The translations under genes were made by a program, and so were the position numbers. From Apostichopus japonicus (taxonomy: Eukaryota > Echinodermata > Holothuroidea > Aspidochirotida > Stichopodidae), in assembly GCF_037975245.1 (NCBI RefSeq), contig NC_092581.1:3236001-3300000 (forward strand): 64,000 nt of DNA, given 5' to 3'. Positions 26,249 through 38,610 of the stretch are shown one piece after another. The notes under the pieces were generated by a model. That model was not told where the DNA came from. It saw only the letters and a list, made by a program, of their open reading frames with translations, and did not search any database. The stretch's first letter is position 1. Each line of letters starts with the position of its first letter.

Positions 26249-27000
26249 GAACGGCTGTGAGAAGGAAAGCTCTAAGCAGGAGGCATAGGACACAATATTT
26301 TTGTTTGAATCGGCGATGTCCTGGTTTAAAAACGAAAGGAAAATATGGGCAAATATAAAATGGAGATGGCACAGTTCGAAGTTAGGTATTAAGAGTTGCC
26401 TGTGGCTGGCTAGCAGGATGTTATTTTGAAAGTAAATAGTAGTGATGTTCAGTATGTACTGCTAAGAGCGATAGCAAAAGTAACCTTGTAGACAGGTGGA
26501 ATTTCATGGTTAATTTTTTACCTGTGATAAGAGAAACGAGATGAATGTATCATAGATTAATGGACAGAATAAACCGTTAAGAGAGGTCTTTTGTTTTTGT
26601 TTTGTGGATGAGACTGTGTTGATGCGTGCTTATTGTAGCGCTAATTAGAGGAGGGACTTAAATTGTCAATCGGAAGCGAAATTAATTGGAAGCATCGCTC
26701 GATGGTGAAGACAGTCAACAAAGATGGCCGAGGTCAGTTGTCACTATGGACACTTGTTAACAAACCAGATGAACATAAAATTTAATTATTCATAATAGAT
26801 GGGTAAATAGATCAAATGAAGTCCTGTGAATGGAAATGTTCAAGTGTATTGTCAGTATGTTTGAACATTTGGTGGTCATTCTAGCATATCTAGCAACTTC
26901 TGTGTTACTTTAACGTAGCCCCTCCAAAATGATGTCGCTTGCGCTGTACGTCCTTGGTATGTTGCTGTTACAGTTTGGGGTTTAAGCAGGGAAGAGACTT

Positions 27001-27055
27001 TGTGGGATATGGTGGGATCAGGTGGGGATCAGGTGGGGGTCAAGTGGGGGGGTTG
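27001..27055 (+). repeat. G-rich tandem repeat, unit about GGTGGGGATCA
   Basis: Four units of GGTGGGGATCA type with growing G runs. Four or more G tracts on the plus strand make this a quadruplex-capable site. Confidence 0.7.
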
Positions 27056-27322
27056 GATGCAAGGTAGTAGTCAAGTGCAGGTTGGGAGTAGGTAGGGTGA
27101 GTAGAACTGCAGGGACTAGTTTATAATGTAGATGATATGAGGGTGTAAAGGTGTTATAAATTAAATAGAAAAAAATCTTGCACATGTATAGTTAACATTT
27201 GTTACCTAACAAGTGTTGTCTCCATTCCAACAACTCTCCTGCCCCCCCCCCCCTCTCATGCCCATCCCATCAACTACCCTATCTTTATTTTAAATTACAA
27301 AATCTAACTGTGTAAAAGTAAG

Positions 27323-27367
27323 TTGGCCTGACGTTTCGATCCTAGCAGGATCTTCTTCAAAGGCTAA
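27323..27367 (-). ncRNA. Hammerhead-ribozyme-like motif, decayed
   Basis: Read on the minus strand the parts occur in the order of a type I hammerhead. Stem I 5' strand is TTAGCCT (27367-27361). The core is TTGAAGA, where the consensus is CTGANGA, so C3 is replaced by T. A six-pair stem II follows (GATCCT, loop GCT, AGGATC), then GAAA, a minimal stem III with CGTC ending at 27330, and the stem I 3' strand AGGCCAA, which pairs with TTAGCCT at six of seven positions. One extra A sits between core and stem II. Minimal hammerheads with a near-absent stem III are known in Penelope-like elements and related repeats. The core change should weaken or abolish cleavage here. No Penelope reverse transcriptase is visible nearby. 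Confidence 0.4.
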
Positions 27368-27399
27368 ATGACAAGTAACAGTAACGGAAGGGACAAAAA

Positions 27400-29430
27400 A
27401 ACACGCACAAAATACAGACAGGTTAATGAGCATGGTGAACACAAAGAGAATCTAACTAACGGTTAATAAATAAACTAATATAAAGTGGTGTTAAATATTT
27501 TCTAGTATGGTTTTGATGTTATAATGTAAAAATAATCATAAATAGGATTGGAAATATTTTATAGCAAAATAAGAAAACAATTCTTAAAGAATTGCACTAC
27601 ATATTTTAAAATGAAAATTTAAAATATATGATGAAAACTTTAAAGACACCAAATTAAATTGAGAAGAATGATAAAATCATTTATTTGATCTTTAACACAG
27701 ATTATTTACAACCAAAATAAACACATGCGATTCATAGAATGCACATTTAGTAGGTGCATAAATATGAAATTTTTCATCTTCCAAAATTGAAATATATATG
27801 AATAGCCACCAACTAACTACAGACAGGGTAACTGCAGTTGGTATGGAGCGCATAAGTCTTGTAACGTGTTCCAGAATTCTGTTCTAGCCATAAATATCTT
27901 TTTTTCATTATTTATAATTTCCTAGTGAGTTTTTTCCGTTGTTCACAATTCATCTTATCTATATGACTGTTAGTAGATTCAGTGGTCCCTGTCATAATTC
28001 ATAATTTTCCAAAATCTGAGAAATTCAGGATTAAATTGCTGTTATAATAACTGCTTTAAGTTCATCTTTGCCTCTCTTGTTATCTTTATTCCCACTTTCC
28101 TCTTTCTATTCCTTGAGAAATCAATCTCATTAATTCATGTAGGAAGAGAGCTGAACTTCTTTAAATTAAACCTTATCTACATATTTCAAATGTTTGCGGG
28201 AGACCTAAACAACCGCCCCCCTTTTTTTTTAGTTGAGTAAAAAAAAATGTTTTTCGGTACTTCTTAATAAAACGGGTAATATTAGATGGGTAAAACTTCA
28301 AAGGGCTCTCTGCCGCACAGACATCAAAGTCCTTAGCAGACCTCATAAGCTTAAGGGGATGTTTTATATCTCTGAATCATTATTCACAGTCGTTGATCGA
28401 TTACCGAGAAACATACGATGCAATGTTATCCCTCTCATGAAATGTGCATCTAATAACCTCCTCCAGCTAAAGAATGATGATCAAAGAAAATAGGACACAT
28501 GGATAAACAAGCTTTTTCGAGTGGAATTTTGAGACCATAATGCTACATTCTGAGGGACTACTTAAGAGAATATGATACAAGCTTAGTGGTAATTAGGTGT
28601 TCACGTAATCTATCACAAACATATTGTGGTAGTACAATGAACTTGAGAAAGAACAAATTCTTTGAATGAGAAATGGGGAATAGAGGGCAACATTTCATTA
28701 TCATTGAATGACTGCTTTGAGAGCATGTGTAAATAGATGGCAGCAGTCATTAATTCCACAAGTGGAACTGTGACAGTTTATTGGTCTATAAGCATGATTT
28801 TTTATGTGGTATTTTAAGTGGGGAACTTTGTCAAATGGTGAGAATTTTCATTCTCTGTCTAGCCCATACTTGCTCCAACCGTTTGTTTCTCCGTGGGGCA
28901 CTCGTATAAAATTAATTGAAGGTCCCTGGAATATAAACACAGTGCACACTGCAAAGTTGACGAGCAAAATTTTATCTCAACACAGCAATATAGGTCATGT
29001 GGTCTTTAAAAAAAAAAAAATACTTCATTCTCCTCTTGTTACAAATGTTTCCATGTAGGTTTTTTTTTTTTCCTTTTTTCTTAAAATTTAGTCATAGTTT
29101 GACTTTGCGGCAAATATTGTAAACTAGACGTCGTTCTCTTCGTAAATCAACGGCATGCTGGATGATGAAAGTTTCGGCGGACAAACAGATCGGGAGGGAG
29201 TCTTTGGTTTCAAGCCGTGTCACCGATTGCTTTGAAATCACCACCAAAATGGTGTAAATCTCATTTTACCTGCGTCACACAATATTAGACGAAGGCCGTT
29301 GAAAATGATCAGCCCACACATTGATTCCGATTTAAAATGTTAAATGCATGATATATACAGATCGTAAACTAGTGAGGGTTACGTGCCAGATGTACTGTGT
29401 ACACCATGCTAGTATGTAACAGTATTTTAA
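27400..29430. other. Gene-free interval
   Basis: No gene supported. It holds poly-T/A runs (about 28220-28230, 29010-29021, 29061-29071). An 86-codon frame at 28233-28493 starts with TTG and has no recognisable motif. A more CpG-containing unique block spans about 29090-29300. Confidence 0.5.
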
Positions 29431-29439
29431 AATTGCAAA

Positions 29440-29725
29440 TCAAATGGAGGGAAGGGTGAGGAAGGGGAATTAATGGGGGAGGGGGAAAAAAGGGAAGAAG
29501 GTAAGGATGGGGTGGGAGGAGAACAGGGAGGGAGGGGAAAGAAGGGGATGTAAGTGGGAGGAAGGGGAAGGGGGATTAATGGGGGAGGGGAAGAAAGGGA
29601 AGAAGGTAAGGAGGGGGTGGGAGGAGAACAGGAAGGGGAATGAAGGGGAAGAAAGGGGAGGAAGAAGGGGGAGGAAGGAGGGGGGCAGGGGAAAGAGAAG
29701 GAGAAGACAGAGGAAAGAAGAGGAA
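29440..29725. repeat. Purine-rich (G/A) array containing a 106-bp tandem duplication
   Basis: The plus strand is almost all purine. TTAATGGGGGAGGGG occurs at about 29470 and 29576, each followed by AAGGGAAGAAGGTAAGGA and GGGTGGGAGGAGAACAGG, giving a 106-bp period. The array is triplex- and quadruplex-prone. The 78- and 112-codon frames over it encode only Gly/Glu/Arg or Pro/Ser repeats and are not genes. Confidence 0.9.
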
Positions 29726-30019
29726 CATGTACTGTTTGATTAATGATTAAACTGTCGAATATCAACCTGACATCAGTTGCACTTTGTGCAGTATTCTACA
29801 TATTGGTCTAACAATCCCTTTAAATACTCAGAAAGCAAAAAATACTACTTTTTATACTCTTTCTAATCTATATAAACAAGTTTTTTATTCCAAATGAAAG
29901 ACATATCATTGAATGGAGAATAGAGGAAGGGGGGATGCTTGTAGGGGTTGGGATAATTTATTTGCACTATTCCTGTTGGCTATTTTATACCAAAAGATGT
30001 ACGAAGTCACTGCAGTGAA

Positions 30020-30041
30020 GGTATATATATATATATATATA
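30020..30041. repeat. TA dinucleotide array
   Basis: Uninterrupted TA repeats. Confidence 0.9.
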
Positions 30042-30277
30042 TTTATAGGTTACATCATCCGATACTTAGAAACAGTGTCCCATAGTGTAAAAGGAAGGTG
30101 TAATACTACTATACAGCTTCCTGTTACACTATATGAGATGCTGTATAAACTGTGCATATGTATAATACAGCCATTACAGTGAAGGTACACTGACCTGTAA
30201 TAATTACAATACAGAGTAAACTTAGTGTACAATGGAAACTGTACAGCTGTTACCACACCTGTGTATAGTACAGTTCT

Positions 30278-30313
30278 TGCTCGTCATGCACAATTCATGC
30301 TCGTCATGCACAA
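30278..30313. repeat. Short direct duplication, 20-bp period
   Basis: TGCTCGTCATGCACAA occurs twice, at 30278 and 30298, without differences. Confidence 0.9.
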
Positions 30314-32642
30314 ACATACAGTACAGAGTTCCCATGGTCACATACACGACATGTAGTACATTGCTTGGTCAAATTAATCACAACTGAATAAAAAATGAAC
30401 TGCCCAAGTTTTCTTAAGTTCATGCAGCCCTTACCGATTAACTTTGAACAAACACAGTTAGAATCATCACAATAGTTTATCAATGAACAACCTACTATAA
30501 CCTGCAACCGGTTTGCAAAATTAAAGCAAATTTTGGAATCGACAAACCCCAATCTCTTTCAAATTTCCACTTTTTTTCTTCTCACTCTTTTTTTCTTTTT
30601 CTTTCCCTGTCTTCACAAATCCCAGTGGTTTATTGCTCTAAATGAGTAATTTCCTTCTGCTCCGAGAAATGGAATCCAAATTTCCCAACTCTTTCCATTT
30701 TGCTAAAGTTCTTTGAAATAGCATGAGAGTAATCAACAGGACTAATTGGCGACTTGCACTGAATAGCTGGAGGGAATGTGTATCCGTGCTGCGGTGTAGA
30801 ATTAAATACGCTTTTCTAATCTATATCAGTGCATAATTATCGTGGGGGGGAACCGTGCACGGCGAAAACCATTCTCTTCGATCGCCCTGCATGAAAATTT
30901 CGGCAATACTAGGAAAACTTCCCTAACCCCAATTACGTTGCAACAATTATCATAACATTTTGTATACAGTGCATGTAGCGCTATACACACTGTGAGTGAT
31001 AAGCCAGAAAGATTATGTAACACACAACTGCCATAAACAATCATTTTGTTTTATTTTTTTCATTGTCATCTTTAATGAGGGTAGTCCTGCTCAGTGCAGA
31101 AGCACTGCTTTCCAGAGGAGCCCTCAATAAAATGTTCATGGGTTTGTATTCACGTTGTTGCTCATCACCGGGGTATATATATATCTATCGTGAAATGTAA
31201 AGATGAACACTTTGAGTTTACTTCTCCTTTAAACTTCATGAGGAATCTGACAGGCACATTTATTCGAATTGTTAAACGACCATATAAGGCCATCCACGCT
31301 GATGACACGGTACCCCGTCTCTAAGGACGATGGATAAAAATTGCCTAATTCTTGTTCTAAATCTATCTTCATCCCCAATTTAACCGTCGATAAACAACGG
31401 ATAGATCACAATGAGTACTGTGTGTGTCTCTGACAGATGAGTTTTCGTTTAGTAGAGAAAGAGTTTTTGCCCTGAAAGAAGCCTCTACCTGATCGCGAAA
31501 GTACCTCTAATTTCTTCCTCTTCATCTGTAGGAATGTGTTATCGATAATGACAACGCTTAAAGCGGCTCATAGTTTAATCTCTCCAATGCAAATGTTAGC
31601 TAAAAGGAGATACAGACCAAATCTATGACTTCCCAAGACAAGACAGCAAACAGTCTCATTTTCTGGCATTGAAGTAATGTTTTCAATGTTCCCTCATTGC
31701 CCTGGACAAAAGACTTGGGCAAGTCTAAAAAATAGCGCCACTAGTAGTGCAAAATTCTTCTTTTTTTTCCTACCTTTTCCTACCTTTGATACTCTTTCCA
31801 CCACCTACCCGCATCCCTCCCCCCTCCCCCCATTGATATTAGGGTTGTATTTGCACATTAAAATTGTTGCTAAAATGATGAAGGTTTTATAATATTAATA
31901 CTGCAAATGTATATATAAAGTTGATAATTTTTCATTTCATTCCATATTTCTTCATAAATTTGCCATTATCAAATGTCAACAAGTATGTAAAACTTAAAAA
32001 CTTATAACGTGAGAAATGTGATACTGGAATATAATGCTTGAGGCAAATTAATGACAGACTGGAACAATATAATAAAATGATGAAAATGGGTCAACTGACA
32101 AATTTGAGGTTTTCCCCCCAACTGGCCCCTTGTCCCACCCCCTTACCATATACCTTCACCGCCACTATAAAAGCACTAACTTTTTTAGATTTCGATATAA
32201 TTAAGTTACTTTAACATTCAGCGTCATAAGGATACTTGATGGCCTCCTTGTAAAAACCTACCTGGCATTTTAAGCAAACACATTAGCAAAGACCAATTAC
32301 CTATTTGTTTCTCTCGTTATTTACAGCACTTTGGACTGAATACCTAAAAAAAGAAAAAAAAACTATTTCCATTGGCATGATTCATGTCATTGGCTCAAGA
32401 CGACCTTTGAAGACCTCATAAAATTTATCATCAATTTAAAGAGACCCCCTCTCGCAAATGAGGAAAGCGCAATTACTACTTCCAAAGTTTTACAAGAATT
32501 TTCCACCAGATTTTGTAACAGCATTTAATACCACCACTGGGTTCTCTAGTGACCTCACAACATCAACAGATGGAGCTCAGTAGATCGGTCCTATCTGTTC
32601 CGTGAAGAATTTCGACAAGCTAAATCTCCAACAGCAGATTGA

Positions 32643-32646
32643 ATAA

Positions 32647-32689
<43 letters not shown>

Positions 32690-32708
32690 AACATATATAT
32701 ATATATAC
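32643..32708. repeat. Interrupted TA microsatellite
   Basis: TA dinucleotides with CATA and CAAACA interruptions over about 65 bp. Confidence 0.9.
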
Positions 32709-32709
32709 A

Positions 32710-35700
32710 ATTGACTTATTTGTTTAAATCATTGAAGAAAAGATCTGTTGAAGGATATTTTCAACTATTAAAGGTCAAGCTAATTGTCCTTAAGCACCTC
32801 AACTTGTTTTGGTTTTGTTTTGGTTTTCTTTCGAAGGCGCTTTTATCGTTCAGCCCAATCAGCCCAATCACGAGTGAAACCCTTGAACTATCAATGAACC
32901 ATCCATTTCACCGATCAGTATGCAAGTTCACGGCCTTGTGAGCATGTTTCACAAGTTTTGTTTCCAACATGATTGTGAAAGTTTTGATTCGGAGATTAGT
33001 AAAACAGTGCGTGTAGATTAAGCACATCAAAATCCTTTATGACACAGTACAGGTCCCTCTGTAGAAATAACTGCAGAGCCCCTATTTCAACAAAAAAAAA
33101 AATTAAATTAAATTATGAATGGTTGACTAACATATTAATTATAATCAACCTATTTATTTATGACTCAATTGTCATCAATAGATCTTGGTTGAAATTATTC
33201 TTTTGACTGCAGGTTCATCCATGGTAAACTACATTAAAACCTGACGATGAACTGCGAACTTGATTGCATTCAAAGATGAATGCACTGTCAGAAAATTTAT
33301 GTGGAAATTGTCAATATAATCACTTCTTAATTTTCTCGGGGGATTTTATGAAAAAAAACTAAAATAATAACTTCTATAATGTTCTCTCTGGAGCCATATA
33401 AATACAAAATACATAAACTCTCAAGTTGTGAGACAGTCTAGTCGCCACGGTAACCCTCTGCCTAACAGCATATAGCAATATGTCTTCTTCGAGGCACCGC
33501 CAAAGAAGGCAAACAACAAAGATTCGTATGTTTGTACTAAGGCTGCGGTTATGAAAAACCGCTACCAATCCTTTACTTTATTCTTATTCCTGTGAAGTTC
33601 CCATCAGTTTTGAAGGATTGCTAAAGTACTTGTAGTAAATGGCAAACTTTCGTCACAAGTATATTCTCATAATCACAACCCGCCAACCGACCCTACATTT
33701 CAAAAAAATGATTGCATTTCGTGGACAAGTCCAATGATAATTTTTAATATTTCAATCTTTTCTTTCTTTTGGTCTTGTCAATGAAACGAGCAGTTCCTTG
33801 ACTATAAGTGACATATCGCTGAACCAAACAAAATTTGAAGCACCGTAATAAAGTCCTCTGTGAAATGCCTCCAACCGATCGGGCGTACATATATTAGACG
33901 CTAATTCCGTTCTCAATTAGACGTATTCTTTGAAGCCCGAGACAGCTTTGAGAGCTTTTATGACTGCTTCCTTCAGATAGAAATTGTTTATTAAAAATGG
34001 CCCAATCACTCTATCGTAATTTTCGTGGCTTCGGCTAGACTTTTATGAACACAATTTGAAGTTTTTAAGAGTCGTCCCGTTTCGCATAGCTACAGCCGAC
34101 ACGAAATATTTCAAGAATTGATCATGACACTTTCATGTCTTTTATTAAATTTTGCAAAGTTTATAAAAAGTCATCCTTGAGTGGAAGTAAAAGACGAATC
34201 GATATGTAGAGATTGGCCCCCATCTCGATATTTGCAATATTTACAAAATTGGTAACCACAGTAACAGGAGAAATACTCGCATCGGACTTAGCCCGAACCT
34301 GAGATGCACAAGTCCATTGTTGGTACCGGCTAGCAATCACCATTACTCAAGCAATTTAGAAAGAGCTCCACCCTGCCATATTTTCGCAATGAAAAATTTA
34401 GGTCAAGTTCACAGTCTAGGTGTACTTGTGAATCAATCGATGCAACAAGGATTGGCGGCGCTGTTGCTACATTTTAATAAAGAAAAACCAAACCATAATA
34501 GGTTTGTATCAAAAAATCCAAACGGTCAGGTTTGGAGGACACATTGTTGCATACGTTAGCCAGCTCCAAAACAGAAAAAAAAAAAAAAAAAAAATCACAT
34601 TTGAATATCATATTTCGTAGAATATGAGAGAATTCATTACTTTACTCTTTCATATAATTTCAAATCATCTGTGGGATATTACATCTTGCACGGTTCTTCG
34701 ATTGCGGTGCAATTTAATATGCTATTTTCGATGAAGCGTTTACCCTGCTGATTGGGGGTATATGTTCCCATCGTTCACTGGATTTTACACAGGAAATTGG
34801 TACTTTGACGATATGGATAGTTTGATATTCATCTGTTGCAAACAAACGCACATTTTCTGCAAGCGTGATTTGCAATTGGTTTCGGCTCTTTTTGTTTTTG
34901 GTACCACAAACCCTCCCCATGCCACTATATTAACCAAGTAAGGATTATCTTTCCCTTAACCCCCATACCCTTATCCCATTCTTAACTTCCACAACTCTGT
35001 ATTCCTCCTTTATTATTGACAAACATGTTTTCATCCCCAGAAACCAGATCAAAATACATTTTGCAAATAAATATTCTTCTACTACGACTACTGTATGTAT
35101 CAAATAAATCGATCTGTTTTAATGGTGACCCCACCTTTTTATTGGGTGAGTCCATTATTACAGCCTGTAAAAACACCAACATATTGAACTTAAATTCAAA
35201 GTTTTAATTTCAAAAATCTTTCTGAAACTATGTCGCAATTTACTGAAACAATATTGCAAGACTTAAAAATGAGAATTGTACAGAAATCAAAGAAAAATCA
35301 TTTCCATGCCATAAATTGCTTTCGAGGAATCAATGAATAAACATCGCAAATGGCAATACTGCGAAACAACTTTATTATTTCTTCGGAACAAACAAGACTG
35401 CTTCAGCTCCCTACCAGTAACTGAGATTTAACACATCCCTCATTTATTGTATGCAAAAAGAAAGAAAGAAACAGGAACGAAAAATATAAAAAAATTCTTT
35501 CGGAAGTGAATAACAATCATTTTCGTTTCCGACATCAGAACCACTTAAGAAAAATCAATTCCATATTCATATAGGCCCATGGTGACTCTCTTATTTGTAG
35601 TCAATGAATACTCCCCAAGGGAACAAAACAGAAAAATATGTGTGTCAGCTATCAGCTAATAGTGTGGTACACAGAACTGGAAATATACACATAAACATAT

Positions 35701-35950
35701 AAACTAGATCACCCAAGAAATTGTATCAGGGATTTTATCGGCAGGTAAAACTATTATTTTCAGAAAGGTTTTTTTTTGTTTCTTTTTACTGGATGTTATT
35801 CCTAAACTTAAAACAGTACTCACTTCCGAATCAGAGAAGATATATATACTATAATCTTTAGGAATTTTAGGAATAATATCATAAATATTTGTATTTTTAC
35901 TACTAACACACAATATATCACTTTAAGAACAGACTTGCTTGTAGGAATTA
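32710..35950. other. Gene-free interval
   Basis: No gene supported. It holds an A run (about 34576-34592). A possible exon at 35041-35144 (CATCCCCAG acceptor, TGG|GTGAGT donor) is not convincingly coding. The unique block at 33880-34330 is more complex than its flanks. Confidence 0.45.
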
Positions 35951-35954
35951 TGAG

Positions 35955-35958
35955 CTTG

Positions 35959-36039
<81 letters not shown>

Positions 36040-36040
36040 G
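35955..36040. repeat. Long interrupted TA microsatellite
   Basis: About 85 bp of TA dinucleotides with TATG and TACA interruptions placed near the centre and end. Confidence 0.95.
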
Positions 36041-36559
36041 TCACTGGCAGCGACATATTTGTCTGACAGCTGGAAACAAATTATGTATTCGTTATATAGG
36101 CAAGGGCAAGGTTAAGCAGTAACTGCAAGGACTATTAAATTCCTTTAAGAGTGATCAACCCCAAAAATGATATTGAAATAAATTGTTTATAGCAAACTAT
36201 GTCGCGGCGTATATCTATGTAGATGTCAATTGGCATGTGTTAATTGTGTAAAAATGAAATGATATTATATTTACCAGACCTCAGACAAGAGGGGAAAGGG
36301 ATGGGGGAGGGTGAAGGGAAAGATGGAGTGGTTGATGTAACCGCAAGTGGATGTGTCCTGTTCTTTAAAGAGGATACACCAAAAATTGAACTGAAAATGA
36401 TCTTGATATTATCTATCAAGATTTTTGTAATTCACGTCTACAAAAATTGTGTAATACTCATCTACAAAAAAATTGTGTAATTATCTGATAATTAGCAGCA
36501 TGGAACATTAAACCGTGGGGTTTTGTTCAACTCAATCAAGACAACGAGTGCACAGGTCG

Positions 36560-37158
36560 CAATTATGATCAGATCTGCTAATTATCATGTCAATATCTTC
36601 AGTCGAGCTCGCAGAATGCCCACTACCGAGGCAGCTAGCCGTACACGCTCTAGTTACTTCCAGGTTGGACTATTGCAACAGCCTCTTGATTGGTGTCAAT
36701 AAATAACTCATCACCAGACTTCAAAACCAGAACTCATTGTTCTTCACTGGCTCCCCCATACAACAGTGTAACAAGTTCAGAGTTCATCTTCTTCTAGTGT
36801 ACAAATTTTACCATAAACAATCACCACCTTACATCTCGGATTTACTTCAGTCACAAACATCCCGAGGACAGCTCCGATCTTTTACATCTAAACTTCATTT
36901 TATTGTACCGAAAACTCACAGTGTGCCAATTGTCGATCTGTTACTCTCATGTTTCGGTCCTAAACAATGGAACGCTCTTCCACACCACATCATGAATGCT
37001 CAGACTGTACATATAATATGTATTCAAGAAGCTGCTAAAATTTTATCTGTTTGAACAAGTGTATTGTAATTATTTTCATGTAACTGTCTTTTAACGCCTT
37101 TGAACGACTGGTTGTTGATATTGGCTCTATATAAAATGTTTTCTGATTCTGAACAAAA
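36560..37158 (+). mobile_element. 5'-truncated CR1/L2-type LINE remnant (end of reverse transcriptase ORF plus 3' tail)
   Basis: Three plus-strand frames together show the conserved C-terminal end of a non-LTR reverse transcriptase ORF. In order: SANYHVNIFSRARR with TTEAA, VHALVTSRLDYCNSLLIGV, LHWLP, FRVHLLLVYKFYHKQSPPYI, SDLLQSQTSRGQLRS, IVPKTHSVPIV and FGPKQWNALPHHI. Frame changes, a stop and a short deletion (between LITRLQ-like residues and LHWLP) show it is inactive. The 3' UTR has CGCCTTTGAACG, GGCTCTATATAAAATG and a TTCTGA repeat end. The family is the same general type as the 5.5-kb copy but a different lineage, judging by sequence. Clade naming is inferred. Confidence 0.87.
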
Positions 37159-37159
37159 A

Positions 37160-37780
37160 AACTTTCACAACAATGCTTTCAGCCTGGATTCTTATACTGT
37201 TCATATAAAAAATAAACCAGAATTAATGTATATTTGAAGTTAAGAAAGCGGGTCGGTGAGCTTTGAGCAGTGTCTGTGTTTTGCAAAATATTCATGCATT
37301 TTCCTTTTTACAATCAAGATTTTTAGACTTCTGACTGTAACGTTAACTCAACAATGATCTGATAACAACATATCGTCGGTGAAAAATATGTCAATCCATC
37401 GACAAGAGAATTCCGTTAAGCTCCAAACCGCAAACCCCTGCTTTAAATTGAGCTTGGGTTAGGCTTCCTGATATAGTTATCTTTCTTAGGATTTTATTGA
37501 CTAGCTGGAAGCTTGCCACATCAGTTAAGATATTCAACAACAACAAAGGAAAAATGGAAAACTTTGTTTGATGCAAAAATGAAACATTTCCTGACAGAAA
37601 GTAGTACGGATGATTACGACCTTCTCGTGGAGTTCTAATTGCATATAACAGGGACTTTCGCATGGTCGATCAAATATAACAAGTGACCCCCCACTCCCCC
37701 GATGATCAAGAGTAGAATTGAGAAATTACGGATTTCACATCTGGTAATGTCAGGCTTAAACTCTCCATAACCTTTTGAAG

Positions 37781-37819
<39 letters not shown>

Positions 37820-38450
37820 TTATTTTAAATTGTAAACATTCAGAAACATTGATCTTATAGAATACAACACAAATGCGTTTTCACAGCAGCACAACTCCCA
37901 TTTTGTTTACAAAACAGGGCAACATTTTGTGTAGGTACTAAATGGTCCGAGATGAAATGTGCTCGTGTCACGATTCTTTATGTTATACAGGTTCGGAGAA
38001 CCCGGCGGTGTTCCCCATAGCTTACTTACTACGCAAGTTTCACGGTAAATTGAAGTGCATGCCCCAGACGTTTTGGTAATTTATAATGTTAAATGTACCG
38101 TGCCAGGACGACTTGACTGTTCACTAACGTATGTGGAAGCAGCTAGCCTAGCTGGCCATTTCTATATATTGATGAAATGATATTCCCATTCAATGCTATT
38201 CCAGCTATATTCTTTATAGTATATGTATTACAGTGTGGTTTATGTGTAATATAATTATCAGGATATATATGTATATAGATAGATAAATATAAATATATAT
38301 ACAAATGATATTGAGTTGGTTAGCATCATGTTTGATCTCTTTAGCAAATTCTATGTCACCAAAACAGAATTAGTATTGTTCGATACAGGTGACAAACGCC
38401 TACAGTGGAATTACGACCTCCCTTACTGGTTTCAAACCTCTGGACATACA
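37160..38450. other. Gene-free interval
   Basis: No gene seen. It contains the TA arrays at about 37785-37820 and 38263-38300 and unique AT-rich DNA. Confidence 0.5.
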
Positions 38451-38454
38451 ATCA

Positions 38455-38610
38455 GCGTCCATAGCCTAGTGGTTAGGGTGTCCGCATATAAAGCCGGAGG
38501 CCCGGGTTCAAATCCTGATGGAGGCTGAAAGTTTTCTCACTGTTCTGAATTTTCCAACTCATTACGATTTCAATTTATATACATATATATATTTTATGTA
38601 TTTCCATACT
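38455..38610 (+). mobile_element. tRNA-derived SINE
   Basis: The head (38455-38525) folds as a degenerate tRNA. Acceptor GCGTCCA pairs with TGGAGGC at six of seven positions; the D arm is GCCT with GGGT. The RNA polymerase III A box is TAGCCTAGTGG and the B box GGTTCAAATCC. The anticodon stem is imperfect (a bulged base), and the anticodon position would read ATA, which argues against a working tRNA. A non-tRNA body (AAAGTTTTCTCACTG to about 38570) and a TA-rich 3' end follow, so a SINE is favoured over a tRNA pseudogene. Confidence 0.75.

Larger units (their letters stand above)
24700..27000. other. Gene-free interval apart from one exon candidate
   Basis: No complete gene. It holds a C run near 25616-25623, a GAAC microsatellite (about 26221-26248) and a unique block at about 26590-26780 with TAATTAG- and AATTAATT-type homeodomain cores and an AAGATGGCCG motif, all of which could be chance. 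Confidence 0.45.
29770..32640. other. Gene-free interval
   Basis: No gene supported. It includes the TA array at 30020-30041, the 20-bp duplication listed separately, and unique AT-rich DNA. Frames at 30304-30552, 30826-31044 and 31094-31324 are moderately complex but match nothing I recognise and lack splice context. Confidence 0.5.

Noticed and set aside
29427-29765. Pro/Ser-rich (112 codons) and Gly/Glu-rich (78 codons) frames
   Set aside because: Artefacts of a purine-rich tandem array.
35041-35144. Plus-strand exon between CATCCCCAG and GTGAGT
   Set aside because: The only open frame is short and Leu/Ile-rich, as expected by chance in AT-rich DNA.
38455-38525. Functional tRNA gene
   Set aside because: The anticodon stem is imperfect, the T stem has a mismatch, and a SINE-like body and TA-rich tail follow.
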